Shown here: piece after piece, positions 8,760 through 17,595 of the stretch
Position numbering within the stretch: the stretch's first letter is position 1
How the letters are laid out: every line of letters begins with the position of its first letter
Assembly: GCA_049790315.1 (NCBI GenBank)
Contig: JBAQYV010000070.1
Coordinates: 1-34,292, forward strand
Length of the DNA stretch: 34,292 bases
Direction: 5' to 3'
Source of the DNA: DASPOJ01 sp049790315
GTDB lineage: Bacteria; Acidobacteriota; Terriglobia; Acidiferrales; UBA7541
Position numbers and translations under genes: made by a program
The notes under the pieces: model-generated
Seen by the model: the letters and a program-made list of their open reading frames with translations, nothing else
Database searches by the model: none
Told to the model about the DNA's origin: nothing

Positions 8760-11174
8760 ATGCTGCGCCGATTCCGAACGTGGGTACTCGTGTCGATCAG
8801 CGTGCCTCTGCTGCTGGCGTACCTCGTGGTGTTTTGTCCGAACGCCACGGCGCAGAGTGCCACGGCCGTAAGCGCGCCTGCGCAGAGCGCACCGGCACAG
8901 GGCACGCTGCCTTACCTTGATCGAAATCTATCCGTCGAGCAGCGCGTGGCCGATCTGATGTCGCGAATGACGCTCGAAGAAAAAGTGGCGCAGCTTGAGG
9001 GCAGTTGGCAAAACCACGTCTTCGTGAAGGACCCGAGCGTTTTCTTTACGGATGACAAAGGAAACTTTCTTCCGGACCGCGCGGCCACATTGCTGAAGAA
9101 CGGACTCGGAGAAATGACGCGGCCCAGCGAAGGCAAGTCGGCGCGCGCGACGGCTGAATTCACGAACACGATGCAGAAATGGATTAAAGACAACACACGG
9201 TTGGGCATTCCGATTGTCTTTCATGAAGAGTGCTTGCACGGCTATGTGGCGCCGGGGAGCACGGAATACCCGCAAGCGATCGGGCTGGCGTCCACCTGGG
9301 ACACGCAGTTGGTGGGCAATATATTTTCGGCGACCGCGACGGAAGTGCGCGCGCGCGGCGCGACGCAGTGCCTGACGCCGGTGCTCGATCTGGCGCGCGA
9401 TCCGCGCTGGGGACGCACCGAAGAGACTTACGGCGAAGATCCGTATTTGGTATCGCGCATCGGAGTCGCGGCGATTGAGGGGTTTCAGGGTCCGGGGCCG
9501 GCTATCGATTCGTCTCACGTGTTTGCGACGGCCAAACATTTCGCGGTCCATGGACAGCCGGAGGGCGGTACGAACGTGGCGCCGGGAAATTATTCGGAGC
9601 GCGTGATTCGCGAATACTTTTTGAAGCCGTTTCAGGCCGCGGTGGAAGAAGCGCATGTGGGAGCCGTGATGGCTTCCTACAATGAAATTGACGGAATTCC
9701 ATCGCACAGCAATACGCATTTGCTGACGGATATTCTGCGCGACGAGTGGGGATTCCAGGGAGTGGTGGTTTCCGATTATTTTGGAATTACCGATCTAAAT
9801 GATCTACATCACGTGGTTGCGACCAACGCGCAAGCCGCGAAAATGGCGCTTGAAGCGGGCGTCGACATCGAATTGCCGGCGGGAAACGCATACAACACGT
9901 TGATCGACCAGGTTCATCAGGGATTGGTTTCCGAAGCGATGATCGATCGCGCGGTGGCGCGCGTGCTGCGCATGAAATTTCTGACCGGGCTTTTCGACAA
10001 TCCTTATGTCGATCCCGATTACGCGGAAAAAATCACCAACGACGCGGAACATCAGGCGCTTGCGCTGAAAGCGGCGCATGAGGCCATTATTCTGCTGAAG
10101 AATGAAAATAACTTATTGCCGCTCGATGCGTCCAAATACAAGCGGATCGCGGTGATCGGCCCGAACGCGGCCGATGTGCATCTGGGCGGTTACAGCGACA
10201 CTTCAGGGCCGGGCGTGAGCGTTCTGCAGGGAATCAAGAGCAAGGTGGGCACGCGCGCCGACGTGGTGTACTCCGAGGGCGTGAAGATCACCGAGTCGCT
10301 GCCGGATTGGAACGCGGATCTGGTTGTCCTGGGCGATCCCGCGCTGAATGCGCAGCGCATTCAGGCGGCGGTGAAGGTTGCGCAAAAGGCCGACATTATT
10401 ATTCTGGCGCTCGGCGGCAACGAACAGACATCGCGCGAAGCCTGGGCTGCGAATCACCCGGGCGATCGCGACAATTTGGATTTGCTTGGCAATCAGGACG
10501 ATCTGGTGAAAGCGATGCTGGCGCTGGGCAAACCGGTGGTCGTCGTTCTGCAGCACGGCCGGCCGAACTCGATCAACTATATCGCGCAGAATGTGCCGGC
10601 GATTCTGGATGGCTGGTATCTGGGCCAGGCGGGCGGGACGGCGGTTGCGGATGTTCTTTTCGGAGACTACAACCCGGGCGGAAAATTGCCGATCACGGTT
10701 CCGCGCAATGTGGGGCAACTCCCGGATTACTACTACCAAAAGCCATCGGCCAAACGTGAATATCTTGGTTCAACCGTATTGCCGCTCTATCCATTCGGTT
10801 TTGGATTGAGCTACACCACGTTCGCGTTCGCGAATCTGCGGCTCGCGCCGGATACGATTGGGCCGCAGGGCGAAACAACGGTTTCCGTGGACGTGACGAA
10901 CACGGGCAAAGTGCGCGGAGACGAGATCGTGCAGCTTTACATCCGCGACGAAGTGAGTTCAGTCACGCGGCCTGTCAAGGAATTGCGCGGATTCCGGCGG
11001 ATCACGCTCGATCCGGGGCAGACGCAGACCGTGACATTTAAATTGGGGTTTGACGAATTGTCGTTTTTGAATCGCGATATGCATCGAGTAGTTGAGCCGG
11101 GAACTTTCAAGATCATGGTTGGCGGGAATTCGGTGGATTTGACGGACACAACGCTGACGGTAGCAGCGCGATAG
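8760..11174 (+). CDS. Secreted GH3 beta-glycosidase (probable beta-xylosidase or beta-glucosidase)
   Basis: Releases beta-linked sugars from the non-reducing ends of oligosaccharides. The start at 8760 is chosen over an in-frame TTG at 8733 because GGAGG lies at 8751-8755 at good spacing. The signal peptide is about residues 1-32 (VLVSISVPLLLAYLVVF, then ATAQ). The GH3 N-terminal barrel carries LDLARDPRWGRTEETYGEDP at 209-228 and the likely nucleophile Asp339 in GVVVSDYFG. The C-terminal GH3 domain (about 410-650) contains QHGRPNSINY, and an FnIII-like domain closes the protein (about 715-790). GH3 specificity cannot be read from motifs alone. Beta-xylosidase is favoured because the gene shares its promoter region with an alpha-glucuronidase. 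The LacI-type regulator begins 31 bp downstream and is probably co-transcribed. Confidence 0.93.
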   Translation: MLRRFRTWVLVSISVPLLLAYLVVFCPNATAQSATAVSAPAQSAPAQGTLPYLDRNLSVEQRVADLMSRMTLEEKVAQLEGSWQNHVFVKDPSVFFTDDKGNFLPDRAATLLKNGLGEMTRPSEGKSARATAEFTNTMQKWIKDNTRLGIPIVFHEECLHGYVAPGSTEYPQAIGLASTWDTQLVGNIFSATATEVRARGATQCLTPVLDLARDPRWGRTEETYGEDPYLVSRIGVAAIEGFQGPGPAIDSSHVFATAKHFAVHGQPEGGTNVAPGNYSERVIREYFLKPFQAAVEEAHVGAVMASYNEIDGIPSHSNTHLLTDILRDEWGFQGVVVSDYFGITDLNDLHHVVATNAQAAKMALEAGVDIELPAGNAYNTLIDQVHQGLVSEAMIDRAVARVLRMKFLTGLFDNPYVDPDYAEKITNDAEHQALALKAAHEAIILLKNENNLLPLDASKYKRIAVIGPNAADVHLGGYSDTSGPGVSVLQGIKSKVGTRADVVYSEGVKITESLPDWNADLVVLGDPALNAQRIQAAVKVAQKADIIILALGGNEQTSREAWAANHPGDRDNLDLLGNQDDLVKAMLALGKPVVVVLQHGRPNSINYIAQNVPAILDGWYLGQAGGTAVADVLFGDYNPGGKLPITVPRNVGQLPDYYYQKPSAKREYLGSTVLPLYPFGFGLSYTTFAFANLRLAPDTIGPQGETTVSVDVTNTGKVRGDEIVQLYIRDEVSSVTRPVKELRGFRRITLDPGQTQTVTFKLGFDELSFLNRDMHRVVEPGTFKIMVGGNSVDLTDTTLTVAAR

Positions 11175-11205
11175 AACCCACGGCGGATACGCCGCCGATA
11201 CGCAG

Positions 11206-12297
11206 ATGAAACGAACGGGCGTTCACAAAATCGCCGAGCTGGCCAAGGTGTCTACGGGCACCGTGGACCGCGCCTTGCATGGGCGTCCGGGAATCAGCGA
11301 AGGCACGCGAAAGAAAATTCTGCGGATTGCAAAGAGGATTGCCTACACGCCGCATCCCGCGGCGCGTGTGCTTTCGATCGGCCGCGCCAGTCTGCGCATC
11401 GGAATCTGCATCCCCGAAGAGATTCATTTTTTCTACGACCAGATGCGCGCGGGAATTTTCGACGAGGCGCGGCGCGTGCACGGTCTTGGTGTCGAGATCA
11501 TCTATATGCCGGTGCCCAGCCTGGGCGCGGGAGAAAAGGAACGGGTGATCGAGCTGCTGGGTCGTGGCGTGAATGCTCTGGTTGTGACGCCGGGCAATCC
11601 AAAGTCGATCAGGGCCTCGATTGACCGGGCGGAAAAGAAAAATGTACGCGTCGTTTGCATCGTGACGGACGCGCCACGAAGCAGACGCTCAGGCGTCGTG
11701 TGCGTCGATCCGAAACTTAGCGGACATCTGGCGGCGGAATTGATGGCCAAATTCGTGCGGCCCGGGTCTGAGGCTGCGCTGATCACCGGCATGCTGACAG
11801 CCGAGGAACACAGACTCAAGACCGAGGCTTTTTGCGCCGGCTTTCGCAAGGAGTGTCCCGGCGGGACGATCGCGGCGGTTGTCGAAGCGCACGAATCGGC
11901 GGAAGAAAGCTATCGCAAGACGTGCAAATTGCTCGCCGACCATCCGGATCTGGGCGGCATTTATGTAAGTACGGTGAACTGCTTGCCGGTGTGCCGGGCT
12001 CTGCGCGATCACAAGCGTGCGGGACGCGTGCAACTGATCACCACCGATCTTTTCCCTCAAATGGTGCCGCAGTTCGAGCGCAAGACAATCCAAGCTTCGA
12101 TTTATCAGGATCCTTATTTGCAGGGACAGACTGCCGTCCGTTTGCTCGCCGATTTCCTTTTGAACGGAATCGAGATTCCCAACACAAATTATTTGAATCC
12201 GGGAGTCGCGCTGCGGTCAAATCTATTTCTCTTTCGCGAAGTTCGGCGAAAGGGAGGCGCGGGGCGATCGATGCGACTGCCCACGCGATCCGAATAA
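11206..12297 (+). CDS. LacI-family transcriptional regulator
   Basis: DNA-binding regulator with a periplasmic-binding-protein-like effector domain. The N-terminal LacI helix-turn-helix is at residues 5-50 (HKIAELAKVSTGTVDRALHG), with the hinge helix region ending near AARVLSIGR. The effector domain (about 65-345) is of the sugar-binding type 1/4 fold, with FYDQMRAGIFDEA, a DPKLSGHLAAELM stretch and a late YQDPYLQGQTAVRLL segment typical of the family. It sits 31 bp behind the GH3 gene on the same strand, so it is likely made with GH3. LacI proteins usually bind palindromes with a central CG, as found in the repeat upstream of GH3, which makes autoregulation plausible. The effector is unknown, and the gene name is left open. 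Confidence 0.92.
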   Translation: MKRTGVHKIAELAKVSTGTVDRALHGRPGISEGTRKKILRIAKRIAYTPHPAARVLSIGRASLRIGICIPEEIHFFYDQMRAGIFDEARRVHGLGVEIIYMPVPSLGAGEKERVIELLGRGVNALVVTPGNPKSIRASIDRAEKKNVRVVCIVTDAPRSRRSGVVCVDPKLSGHLAAELMAKFVRPGSEAALITGMLTAEEHRLKTEAFCAGFRKECPGGTIAAVVEAHESAEESYRKTCKLLADHPDLGGIYVSTVNCLPVCRALRDHKRAGRVQLITTDLFPQMVPQFERKTIQASIYQDPYLQGQTAVRLLADFLLNGIEIPNTNYLNPGVALRSNLFLFREVRRKGGAGRSMRLPTRSE

Positions 12298-12544
12298 CCG
12301 TTGCTGCATAGTTTTTGCCGCAAACGGCTGCCGCGAGTCATTACTTCCACTGGAATATTATTTCCTTCCTGAAGCATCGCCGCACGAATGTTCGGGCGCA
12401 AGCGTTGCTCTGCGCGCTTCTAAACGCGCACACGAATTCTTTTAACGGCTCGAGCCTCATCGCGATGCCGCGGCCGGGTTGCGCGAGTGGCTCGACTTCC
12501 AGTGAGCTAATCGGTAGGATTTAAAGCGCCGGACGACGCACACA

Positions 12545-13795
12545 ATGTTGAATTGCAGCATGCTCGGAAGGCGCGAGCCCAAAGGCGTTATGCCGCATCT
12601 CTTGCCGCCGAAAGATGTTACAGGTCTTCGATCGCGATGTTTTTGCGCTGTGCTTGCCGCCGCTGCACTGGAATTGTCGCTCGTTGCCGCGGCGCCTGTG
12701 CGCGCGCAAGCGCCCGTGCAAAGAACGTCCGCGCAGCGAGCCACCGATGCTGGCGATTCTTTGCCTGAGACTACATCGATCGCGACGGATCTTTCTCCCC
12801 GTCTGGAGCGCAAGAATGTTCTGAAGGCCATCACCAAAGTGGCCGATTGGGAACTGGATCGCGCGCAACCTCGCTTCAATCAGGATTGGACCTATGCGGC
12901 GCTGTATACCGGATTCATGGCGGTGCCGCTTGAGGCGGAAGGCGACAAGTATCAGAAGGCCATGGCGGCGGTGGGAGAAAAATTCAATTGGCAGCTCGGT
13001 CCTCGACCGACTTTTGCCGACGACCACGCGATCGGGCAGACATACTTGGAGCTGTATCTGAAATTGCGCGATCCGAAAATGCTGGGGCCGACCAAGCAGC
13101 GCATGGACGATCTGCTGAAGACGCCCGATCCCACGGACAAGCCGCTTTGGTGGTGGTGCGACGCGTTATTCATGGCGCCTCCGGTGCTCGCGCGGTTGTA
13201 CGGAACCACGGGAGATATTCGCTACCTCGATTTCATGGATCACGAATGGTGGATCACGTCGCACGAATTGTACGATCCGCAGCAACACCTTTTTTCCCGC
13301 GATGCGAGCTTCCTCGATAAGCACGAAGCCAACGGGAGCAAATTGTTCTGGGCGCGCGGAAATGGATGGGTGATGGCGGGACTCGCTCGCGTGCTGCAAT
13401 ACATGCCGGAAACTTATCCTGCGCGCGCGAAATATGTGCAGCAATTTAAAGAGATGGCCGCGGCCGTGGCGCCGCTGCAGGGCACGGATGGATTGTGGCG
13501 GCCGGGATTGCTCGATGAGGACGCTTATCCTTTGCCGGAGAATTCGGGATCGTCGTTTTTTGCCTACGCGTTCGCGTGGGGCGTGAATCAAGGAATTCTT
13601 GACCGGAAAACATATCAACCCGTAGTCGAACGAGCCTGGGCGGGACTTCTGACGCACATTTATGCCGACGGACGCTTAGGATCGATACAGCCAGTTGGCG
13701 CGGCGCCCGGCGCGTACACGGAAACTTCGAGTTACGTTTACGGCGTGGGAGCATTCTTGCTGGCCGGTTCGGAAATTTACTGCATGGCTCACTAA
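12545..13795 (+). CDS. Secreted GH105 (GH88/GH105-type) unsaturated uronyl hydrolase
   Basis: Removes the 4,5-unsaturated uronic acid left at the non-reducing end of oligosaccharides after polysaccharide lyase action, by hydrating the double bond. The fold is an (alpha/alpha)6 barrel. Supporting motifs are FADDHAIGQTYLELY (from about 157), LWWWCDALFMAPP with likely catalytic Asp206 (numbered from the first ATG), WARGNGWVMAGL and a C-terminal SSYVYGVGAFLLAG. A signal peptide precedes it (LAAAALELSLVAAAPVRAQA). Three in-frame ATGs are possible: 12545, 12560 and 12590. The last gives the most normal signal peptide, but no candidate has a strong ribosome site. Gene order GH105-kduI-kduD is functionally coherent because the free unsaturated uronate feeds KduI. 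Whether the substrate is pectin-derived (rhamnogalacturonyl) or glucuronyl is not resolved, and no lyase is in the window. Confidence 0.88.
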   Translation: MLNCSMLGRREPKGVMPHLLPPKDVTGLRSRCFCAVLAAAALELSLVAAAPVRAQAPVQRTSAQRATDAGDSLPETTSIATDLSPRLERKNVLKAITKVADWELDRAQPRFNQDWTYAALYTGFMAVPLEAEGDKYQKAMAAVGEKFNWQLGPRPTFADDHAIGQTYLELYLKLRDPKMLGPTKQRMDDLLKTPDPTDKPLWWWCDALFMAPPVLARLYGTTGDIRYLDFMDHEWWITSHELYDPQQHLFSRDASFLDKHEANGSKLFWARGNGWVMAGLARVLQYMPETYPARAKYVQQFKEMAAAVAPLQGTDGLWRPGLLDEDAYPLPENSGSSFFAYAFAWGVNQGILDRKTYQPVVERAWAGLLTHIYADGRLGSIQPVGAAPGAYTETSSYVYGVGAFLLAGSEIYCMAH

Positions 13796-13883
13796 ATATC
13801 TCTCTGACGCAGCGGCGAGCGAGTGTCGTACGTGGCGATCGAGTGAGTGGATGGAACGCTAAATTGGGAGCGATTGGGGAATT

Positions 13884-14714
13884 ATGAAGATCATTCAGCT
13901 TGCAGATGCACAGCGCTATCCGCGAATGACGACGAGCGAATTACGCGAAACATTTTTGATCGGCGACTTGTTTCGTGCGGGGCAAATCAATGCTGTTTAC
14001 GTCGATCTGGATCGCACGATCATCGGATCCGCGGTGCCGCTCGCGGAGCCGCTTGCTCTGGGCGCGGATCCGGAACTGCGCGCGTCCTATTTTACGGAGC
14101 GGCGCGAGCTCGGCGTCTTGAATATTGGCGGCGATGGCGCGGTACGCGTGAACGATAAGGAATTTCCGCTGGCCAATCTCGATTGTCTTTACGTGGGGCG
14201 CGGAAACGAGAAAGTTTCGTTCACGAGCAAATCCGCGAACAAGCCGGCGGAATTTTATCTGTTGAGTTATCCGGCGCACGCGGTGCATCCGACGGCTTCG
14301 GTGGAATCGTCGAAGGTGGCGCCGGTATTGCTGGGCGCGGCGGAGACTTGCAACAGAAGAGCGATCACCAAGCTGATTCATCTCGAAGGCGTAAAGAGCT
14401 GCCAGTTGGTGATGGGCTTCACGCAGCTCGATTCCGGAAGCGCCTGGAACACCATGCCGCCGCACACGCATATGCGGCGCTCGGAAGTTTATTTATATTT
14501 CAATCTTCAGCCGGAGGATCGAGTGCTGCATTTAATGGGCCCGTCCAATGAGATCCGGGCGATCGTCGTGAAGGATAAGCAGGCGGTGATTTCGCCGGGA
14601 TGGTCCATTCACGCGGGCGTGGGAACCAGAAACTACACTTTCTGCTGGGGAATGGGCGGCGAAAATCAGGTTTACACGGATATGGATGCGCTGAAGATTT
14701 CGGATTTGATCTGA
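13884..14714 (+). CDS. kduI: 5-dehydro-4-deoxy-D-glucuronate isomerase (KduI)
   Basis: Converts 5-keto-4-deoxyuronate (4-deoxy-L-threo-5-hexosulose uronate) to 2,5-diketo-3-deoxygluconate in the cytoplasm. The 276-residue length matches the family (E. coli 278). The cupin zinc site is intact: His194 and His196 in PPHTHMRRSE, Glu201, and His243 in WSIHAGVG, each two residues short of the E. coli numbering I recall. No signal peptide is present. The start at 13884 follows a weak GGGGAA-like site. kduD starts 44 bp downstream on the same strand. Together with secreted GH105 upstream this indicates use of unsaturated uronates. The later enzymes of the route, KdgK and KdgA, are not in the window and must be encoded elsewhere. 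Confidence 0.95.
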   Translation: MKIIQLADAQRYPRMTTSELRETFLIGDLFRAGQINAVYVDLDRTIIGSAVPLAEPLALGADPELRASYFTERRELGVLNIGGDGAVRVNDKEFPLANLDCLYVGRGNEKVSFTSKSANKPAEFYLLSYPAHAVHPTASVESSKVAPVLLGAAETCNRRAITKLIHLEGVKSCQLVMGFTQLDSGSAWNTMPPHTHMRRSEVYLYFNLQPEDRVLHLMGPSNEIRAIVVKDKQAVISPGWSIHAGVGTRNYTFCWGMGGENQVYTDMDALKISDLI

Positions 14715-14758
14715 TCGCGGACATTCGCGCGAAATACATCACGAAGAAAGAAGGCCAC

Positions 14759-15523
14759 GTGGGCATTTTGGAAGCGTTCCATCTGCGGGGCAAGAATGCG
14801 CTGGTGACGGGATCGTCACGAGGATTGGGCGCGGGAATGGCGATCGCGCTGGCGGAAGCGGGCGCGAACGTTGCGGTGCATGGATCGACGGAAAAGCCGG
14901 CTGCGACGGCGGAAGCGATTCGCAAGATCGGCGTGAAGCACGCGGCGCTGGTCGGTGATGTGCGGACACTCGAGGTGTGCCATCGGCTCATCGAAGAAAC
15001 TGTGGGAGCGCTTGGCTCGATCGATATTCTCGTAAACAATGCCGGCATGATCCGGCGCGCTCCCGCTGAGGATTTTTCCGACACGGATTGGACAGACGTG
15101 TTGGCGGCGAACTTGAGCGCCGTTTTCCGCCTGAGCCAGAAAGCCGGCCGGCACATGCTGCGGCAAGGCTCGGGCAAGATCGTCAATATCGCATCGCTTT
15201 TATCGTTTCAGGGCGGAATCACCGTGCCCGCGTATGCCGCGGCCAAGGGCGGAGTAGCGCAGCTTACGAAAGCGCTGGCGAACGAATGGTCGTCGAAGGG
15301 CATTAACGTGAATGCCATCGCGCCCGGTTATATGGCCACTGACAACACCGCGGCCCTGCGAAGCGATGCGGTGCGCGCGCCTCAGATTCTGCAAAGAATT
15401 CCCGCCGGTCGTTGGGGCACTCCGGAAGACATGGCGGGGGCCGTGGTGTTTCTGGCCTCAAACGCCAGCAATTACGTGCATGGTCACGTGCTCGTGGTCG
15501 ATGGTGGATGGCTCGGGCGCTGA
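14759..15523 (+). CDS. kduD: 2-dehydro-3-deoxy-D-gluconate 5-dehydrogenase (KduD), SDR family
   Basis: Reduces 2,5-diketo-3-deoxygluconate to 2-keto-3-deoxygluconate with NAD(P)H. I place the start at a GTG (14759) preceded by AGAAGG at 5-nt spacing. This gives 254 residues, close to the E. coli length of 253; longer in-frame extensions would overlap kduI. The short-chain dehydrogenase features are TGSSRGLG (17-24) for the dinucleotide, NNAG (93-96), Asn118, Ser146 (IASLLSF), and Tyr159/Lys163 (YAAAK). The C-terminal VDGGW is typical. The assignment to KduD rather than a generic SDR rests on the position directly after kduI and on overall length and motif fit. Confidence 0.92.
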   Translation: MGILEAFHLRGKNALVTGSSRGLGAGMAIALAEAGANVAVHGSTEKPAATAEAIRKIGVKHAALVGDVRTLEVCHRLIEETVGALGSIDILVNNAGMIRRAPAEDFSDTDWTDVLAANLSAVFRLSQKAGRHMLRQGSGKIVNIASLLSFQGGITVPAYAAAKGGVAQLTKALANEWSSKGINVNAIAPGYMATDNTAALRSDAVRAPQILQRIPAGRWGTPEDMAGAVVFLASNASNYVHGHVLVVDGGWLGR

Positions 15524-15558
15524 CGTCTACCGGTTCGTTCCGTATTGCGCAAGTCTGC

Positions 15559-15586
15559 TTGGATTCTTCGTCTCACCTTTGATAAA
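15559..15586 (+). promoter_or_regulatory. Possible sigma70-type promoter of the envelope (MoxR) operon
   Basis: TTGGAT at 15559-15564, a 16-nt spacer and GATAAA at 15581-15586 lie in the gap between kduD and the first gene of the next operon. A clear GGAGG site precedes the ATG at 15633. The match to consensus is moderate (4 of 6 in each box), so this is a candidate only. Confidence 0.3.
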
Positions 15587-15632
15587 GTGCCGCACCAGTT
15601 ACCCACGGCGTTCCGTTTGATCGGAGGCTGCG

Positions 15633-16523
15633 ATGTCTACGCTCGACCTGCGACCACTTTCTCTCGGCGAAATCCTCGACCGCACGTTCACGCTTTATCG
15701 TGGCAACTTCCTCTTATTTGCCGGCATTTCCGCCATTCCTCAAGTGCTGGTTTTGGTGGCCCAGCTCATGCCTGCGTTGTTCTTTTCTTCGGCGTCGGTC
15801 TTCTCCTTGCCCGGAAATCCCAATGCGGCGCCTCGGCTGCCGAATTTGTCGCCGGCGGTCATCGCCGCGGCAGTGGGATTTTTTCTCGTGTTTATTCTTC
15901 TCGTGGTATTCGTCACGATGCTGGCGCAGGGCGCAACCGTGATCGCTGTTTCTGATTTATATCTCGGCCGGCCGACCACGCTGATCGGCGCATTTCGCCG
16001 CGTATGGAGAAAAGTGCTCACGATTTTCGCCGTGGCCGTGCTCAGCGGTTTCGCGATGATTGCCGGTTTTATTTTTCTGATCGTACCGGGGATTTACATC
16101 GCATGCCGGTTGGCCCTGGGCGTTCAGGCCGCCGTGCTGGAAGATGCCGGGCCGATCGATGCCTTAAGTCGGAGCTTCGCGCTCACGAAAGATACCGCGG
16201 GCCGCGTGTTTTTGACCTACGTATTATATGGTTGCCTGCTGGGCGCGGCTTTCGGAGCAGTTTACTTTTTGCTGGGAATTCCGCTGGCCATCGGCGTGGC
16301 CCTGGAGAAAAATAATGCCGCCATGATCGCGTTAATGACGATTCTGCCCGCGGTGATGAGCTTTCTTGCCGGCGCGCTCGTTGCTCCTTTCCTGATGATT
16401 GCCATGTCGATTTTGTACTATGACACGCGGGTTCGGAAAGAAGGGCTTGACGTGCAGATGATGATGAACCGTTTGGGCGAAGCGGCGCCACCGGCCATTG
16501 CCGCGCCCGAGCTTCTTTCCTAG
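15633..16523 (+). CDS. Polytopic membrane protein, glycerophosphodiester phosphodiesterase membrane-domain-like
   Basis: Integral inner-membrane protein of 296 residues with about six hydrophobic segments: near 25-50, 85-110, 130-155, 185-215, 225-245 and 248-268. The N-terminus MSTLDLRPLSLGEILDRTF is the hallmark of proteins often labelled with the GPDPase membrane domain. The catalytic phosphodiesterase domain itself is absent, so no enzymatic role can be claimed. GGAGG lies 5 nt before the ATG. It is the first gene of a five-gene plus-strand run ending in MoxR and DUF58, so a role in envelope assembly or stress is inferred from context only. Confidence 0.8.
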   Translation: MSTLDLRPLSLGEILDRTFTLYRGNFLLFAGISAIPQVLVLVAQLMPALFFSSASVFSLPGNPNAAPRLPNLSPAVIAAAVGFFLVFILLVVFVTMLAQGATVIAVSDLYLGRPTTLIGAFRRVWRKVLTIFAVAVLSGFAMIAGFIFLIVPGIYIACRLALGVQAAVLEDAGPIDALSRSFALTKDTAGRVFLTYVLYGCLLGAAFGAVYFLLGIPLAIGVALEKNNAAMIALMTILPAVMSFLAGALVAPFLMIAMSILYYDTRVRKEGLDVQMMMNRLGEAAPPAIAAPELLS

Positions 16524-16563
16524 AGTTTCTTTCGCGGTCGCGATTCGGGAGTGTCCGTTGCTG

Positions 16564-17595
16564 ATGAAGTCATCTGCTCGTAAGCTGGGTCCGTACGCGA
16601 TCCTTTTTTTTCTGCTCTTCGCGCCGCTCACCAGCGCCCAGCCGCGGGATTCTCCTTCTGCCGATGCGGGCGCGGCGTCGATTTCGATGGACGCTTCTTC
16701 ATTCGCCAAGGAACTCCATAGACTACAAAGTGTTATTCAGGAAAATCAGGCGGCGCCCGGGCAGATTGCTCAAATACGAACCAGTTTGCCTGACCAGTGG
16801 TACGTGAGAACGGCCGACGGGAGCTACGAGATTTCAAGCGCGCCGCTCCGAACACTTCTCGAAAAGGCCGAACAGTATCCGCAGCGGAGTCCGAATCTGA
16901 TTCGTGCGGCGAATCAATGGCTCGCGGAAGAGGCGCGGCAGATCGAAAGCTACACGGCGGCTGAACCCATCGACGGCTTGAGCGCGCGCGCCGCGCTTAC
17001 CACGATCTTGGCGCGCCGTGAATTTCGCGGCCTGGGCAGAACGAGCGCGCGTGACATATTGATGCAGAAATTCCAGGATTGGATGGAGAAGATTTGGGAA
17101 TGGTTCGTCGGCCACATTGGCCGGCACGAGACCGGCGCGAAAATCTTTTTTGAGCTTTTGCTCTTCCTCGCGGTCGTGTGGCTGGGCGCGGTGCTCGTGC
17201 GATTCTGGACGCGCCGCGCGCGCTTTGATGAATTGCGCGCGCCGCAGTCGGTTGCGATTGCGCGATCGTGGCAGGAGTGGATTCGCGCCGCGCGCGAGGC
17301 ATCGGAACGTGGCGATTTTCGCGAGGCAGTGCACTCCGCATACTGGGCGGGGATTGCGTACCTCGAAGCGATTGAGTTGATCGCGCCGGATCGCACGCGC
17401 ACTCCGCGGGAATATGTGCGGTTGCTTTCTAAGCCGCGTCCGGACATCGCAACGCCGCTCGAACAACCACGCGCGGCTCTTGCGGCGCTCACGGCGCGCC
17501 TCGAGCAAGTCTGGTATGGTCACCGTCCGGCCAGCCGCGAGGATTACGCGGAATCCATGCGTCACGTCGAGGGGCTCGGATGCCAATTGCATTAG
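16564..17595 (+). CDS. DUF4129 domain membrane protein
   Basis: Predicted inner-membrane protein with an N-terminal secretion signal (LGPYAILFFLLFAPLTSAQP), an extracytoplasmic segment, and one central transmembrane helix (IFFELLLFLAVVWLGAVLV). A C-terminal cytoplasmic helical DUF4129 domain follows, with the recognisable run AARE-SERGDFREAVHSAYWAGIAYLE, RTPREYVRLL and a late VWYGHRPA. DUF4129 often accompanies transglutaminase-like or MoxR/DUF58 proteins. The start is uncertain: TTG at 16558 has GGGAG at 6-nt spacing, and the ATG at 16564 lies two codons later. The stop overlaps the next gene's start by 16 bp, which suggests translational coupling. The molecular role is unknown. Confidence 0.85.
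   Translation: MKSSARKLGPYAILFFLLFAPLTSAQPRDSPSADAGAASISMDASSFAKELHRLQSVIQENQAAPGQIAQIRTSLPDQWYVRTADGSYEISSAPLRTLLEKAEQYPQRSPNLIRAANQWLAEEARQIESYTAAEPIDGLSARAALTTILARREFRGLGRTSARDILMQKFQDWMEKIWEWFVGHIGRHETGAKIFFELLLFLAVVWLGAVLVRFWTRRARFDELRAPQSVAIARSWQEWIRAAREASERGDFREAVHSAYWAGIAYLEAIELIAPDRTRTPREYVRLLSKPRPDIATPLEQPRAALAALTARLEQVWYGHRPASREDYAESMRHVEGLGCQLH

Noticed and set aside
13826..13837. TACGTG-containing site upstream of kduI as another operator copy
   Set aside because: Only about 7 of 12 core positions match and symmetry is poor.
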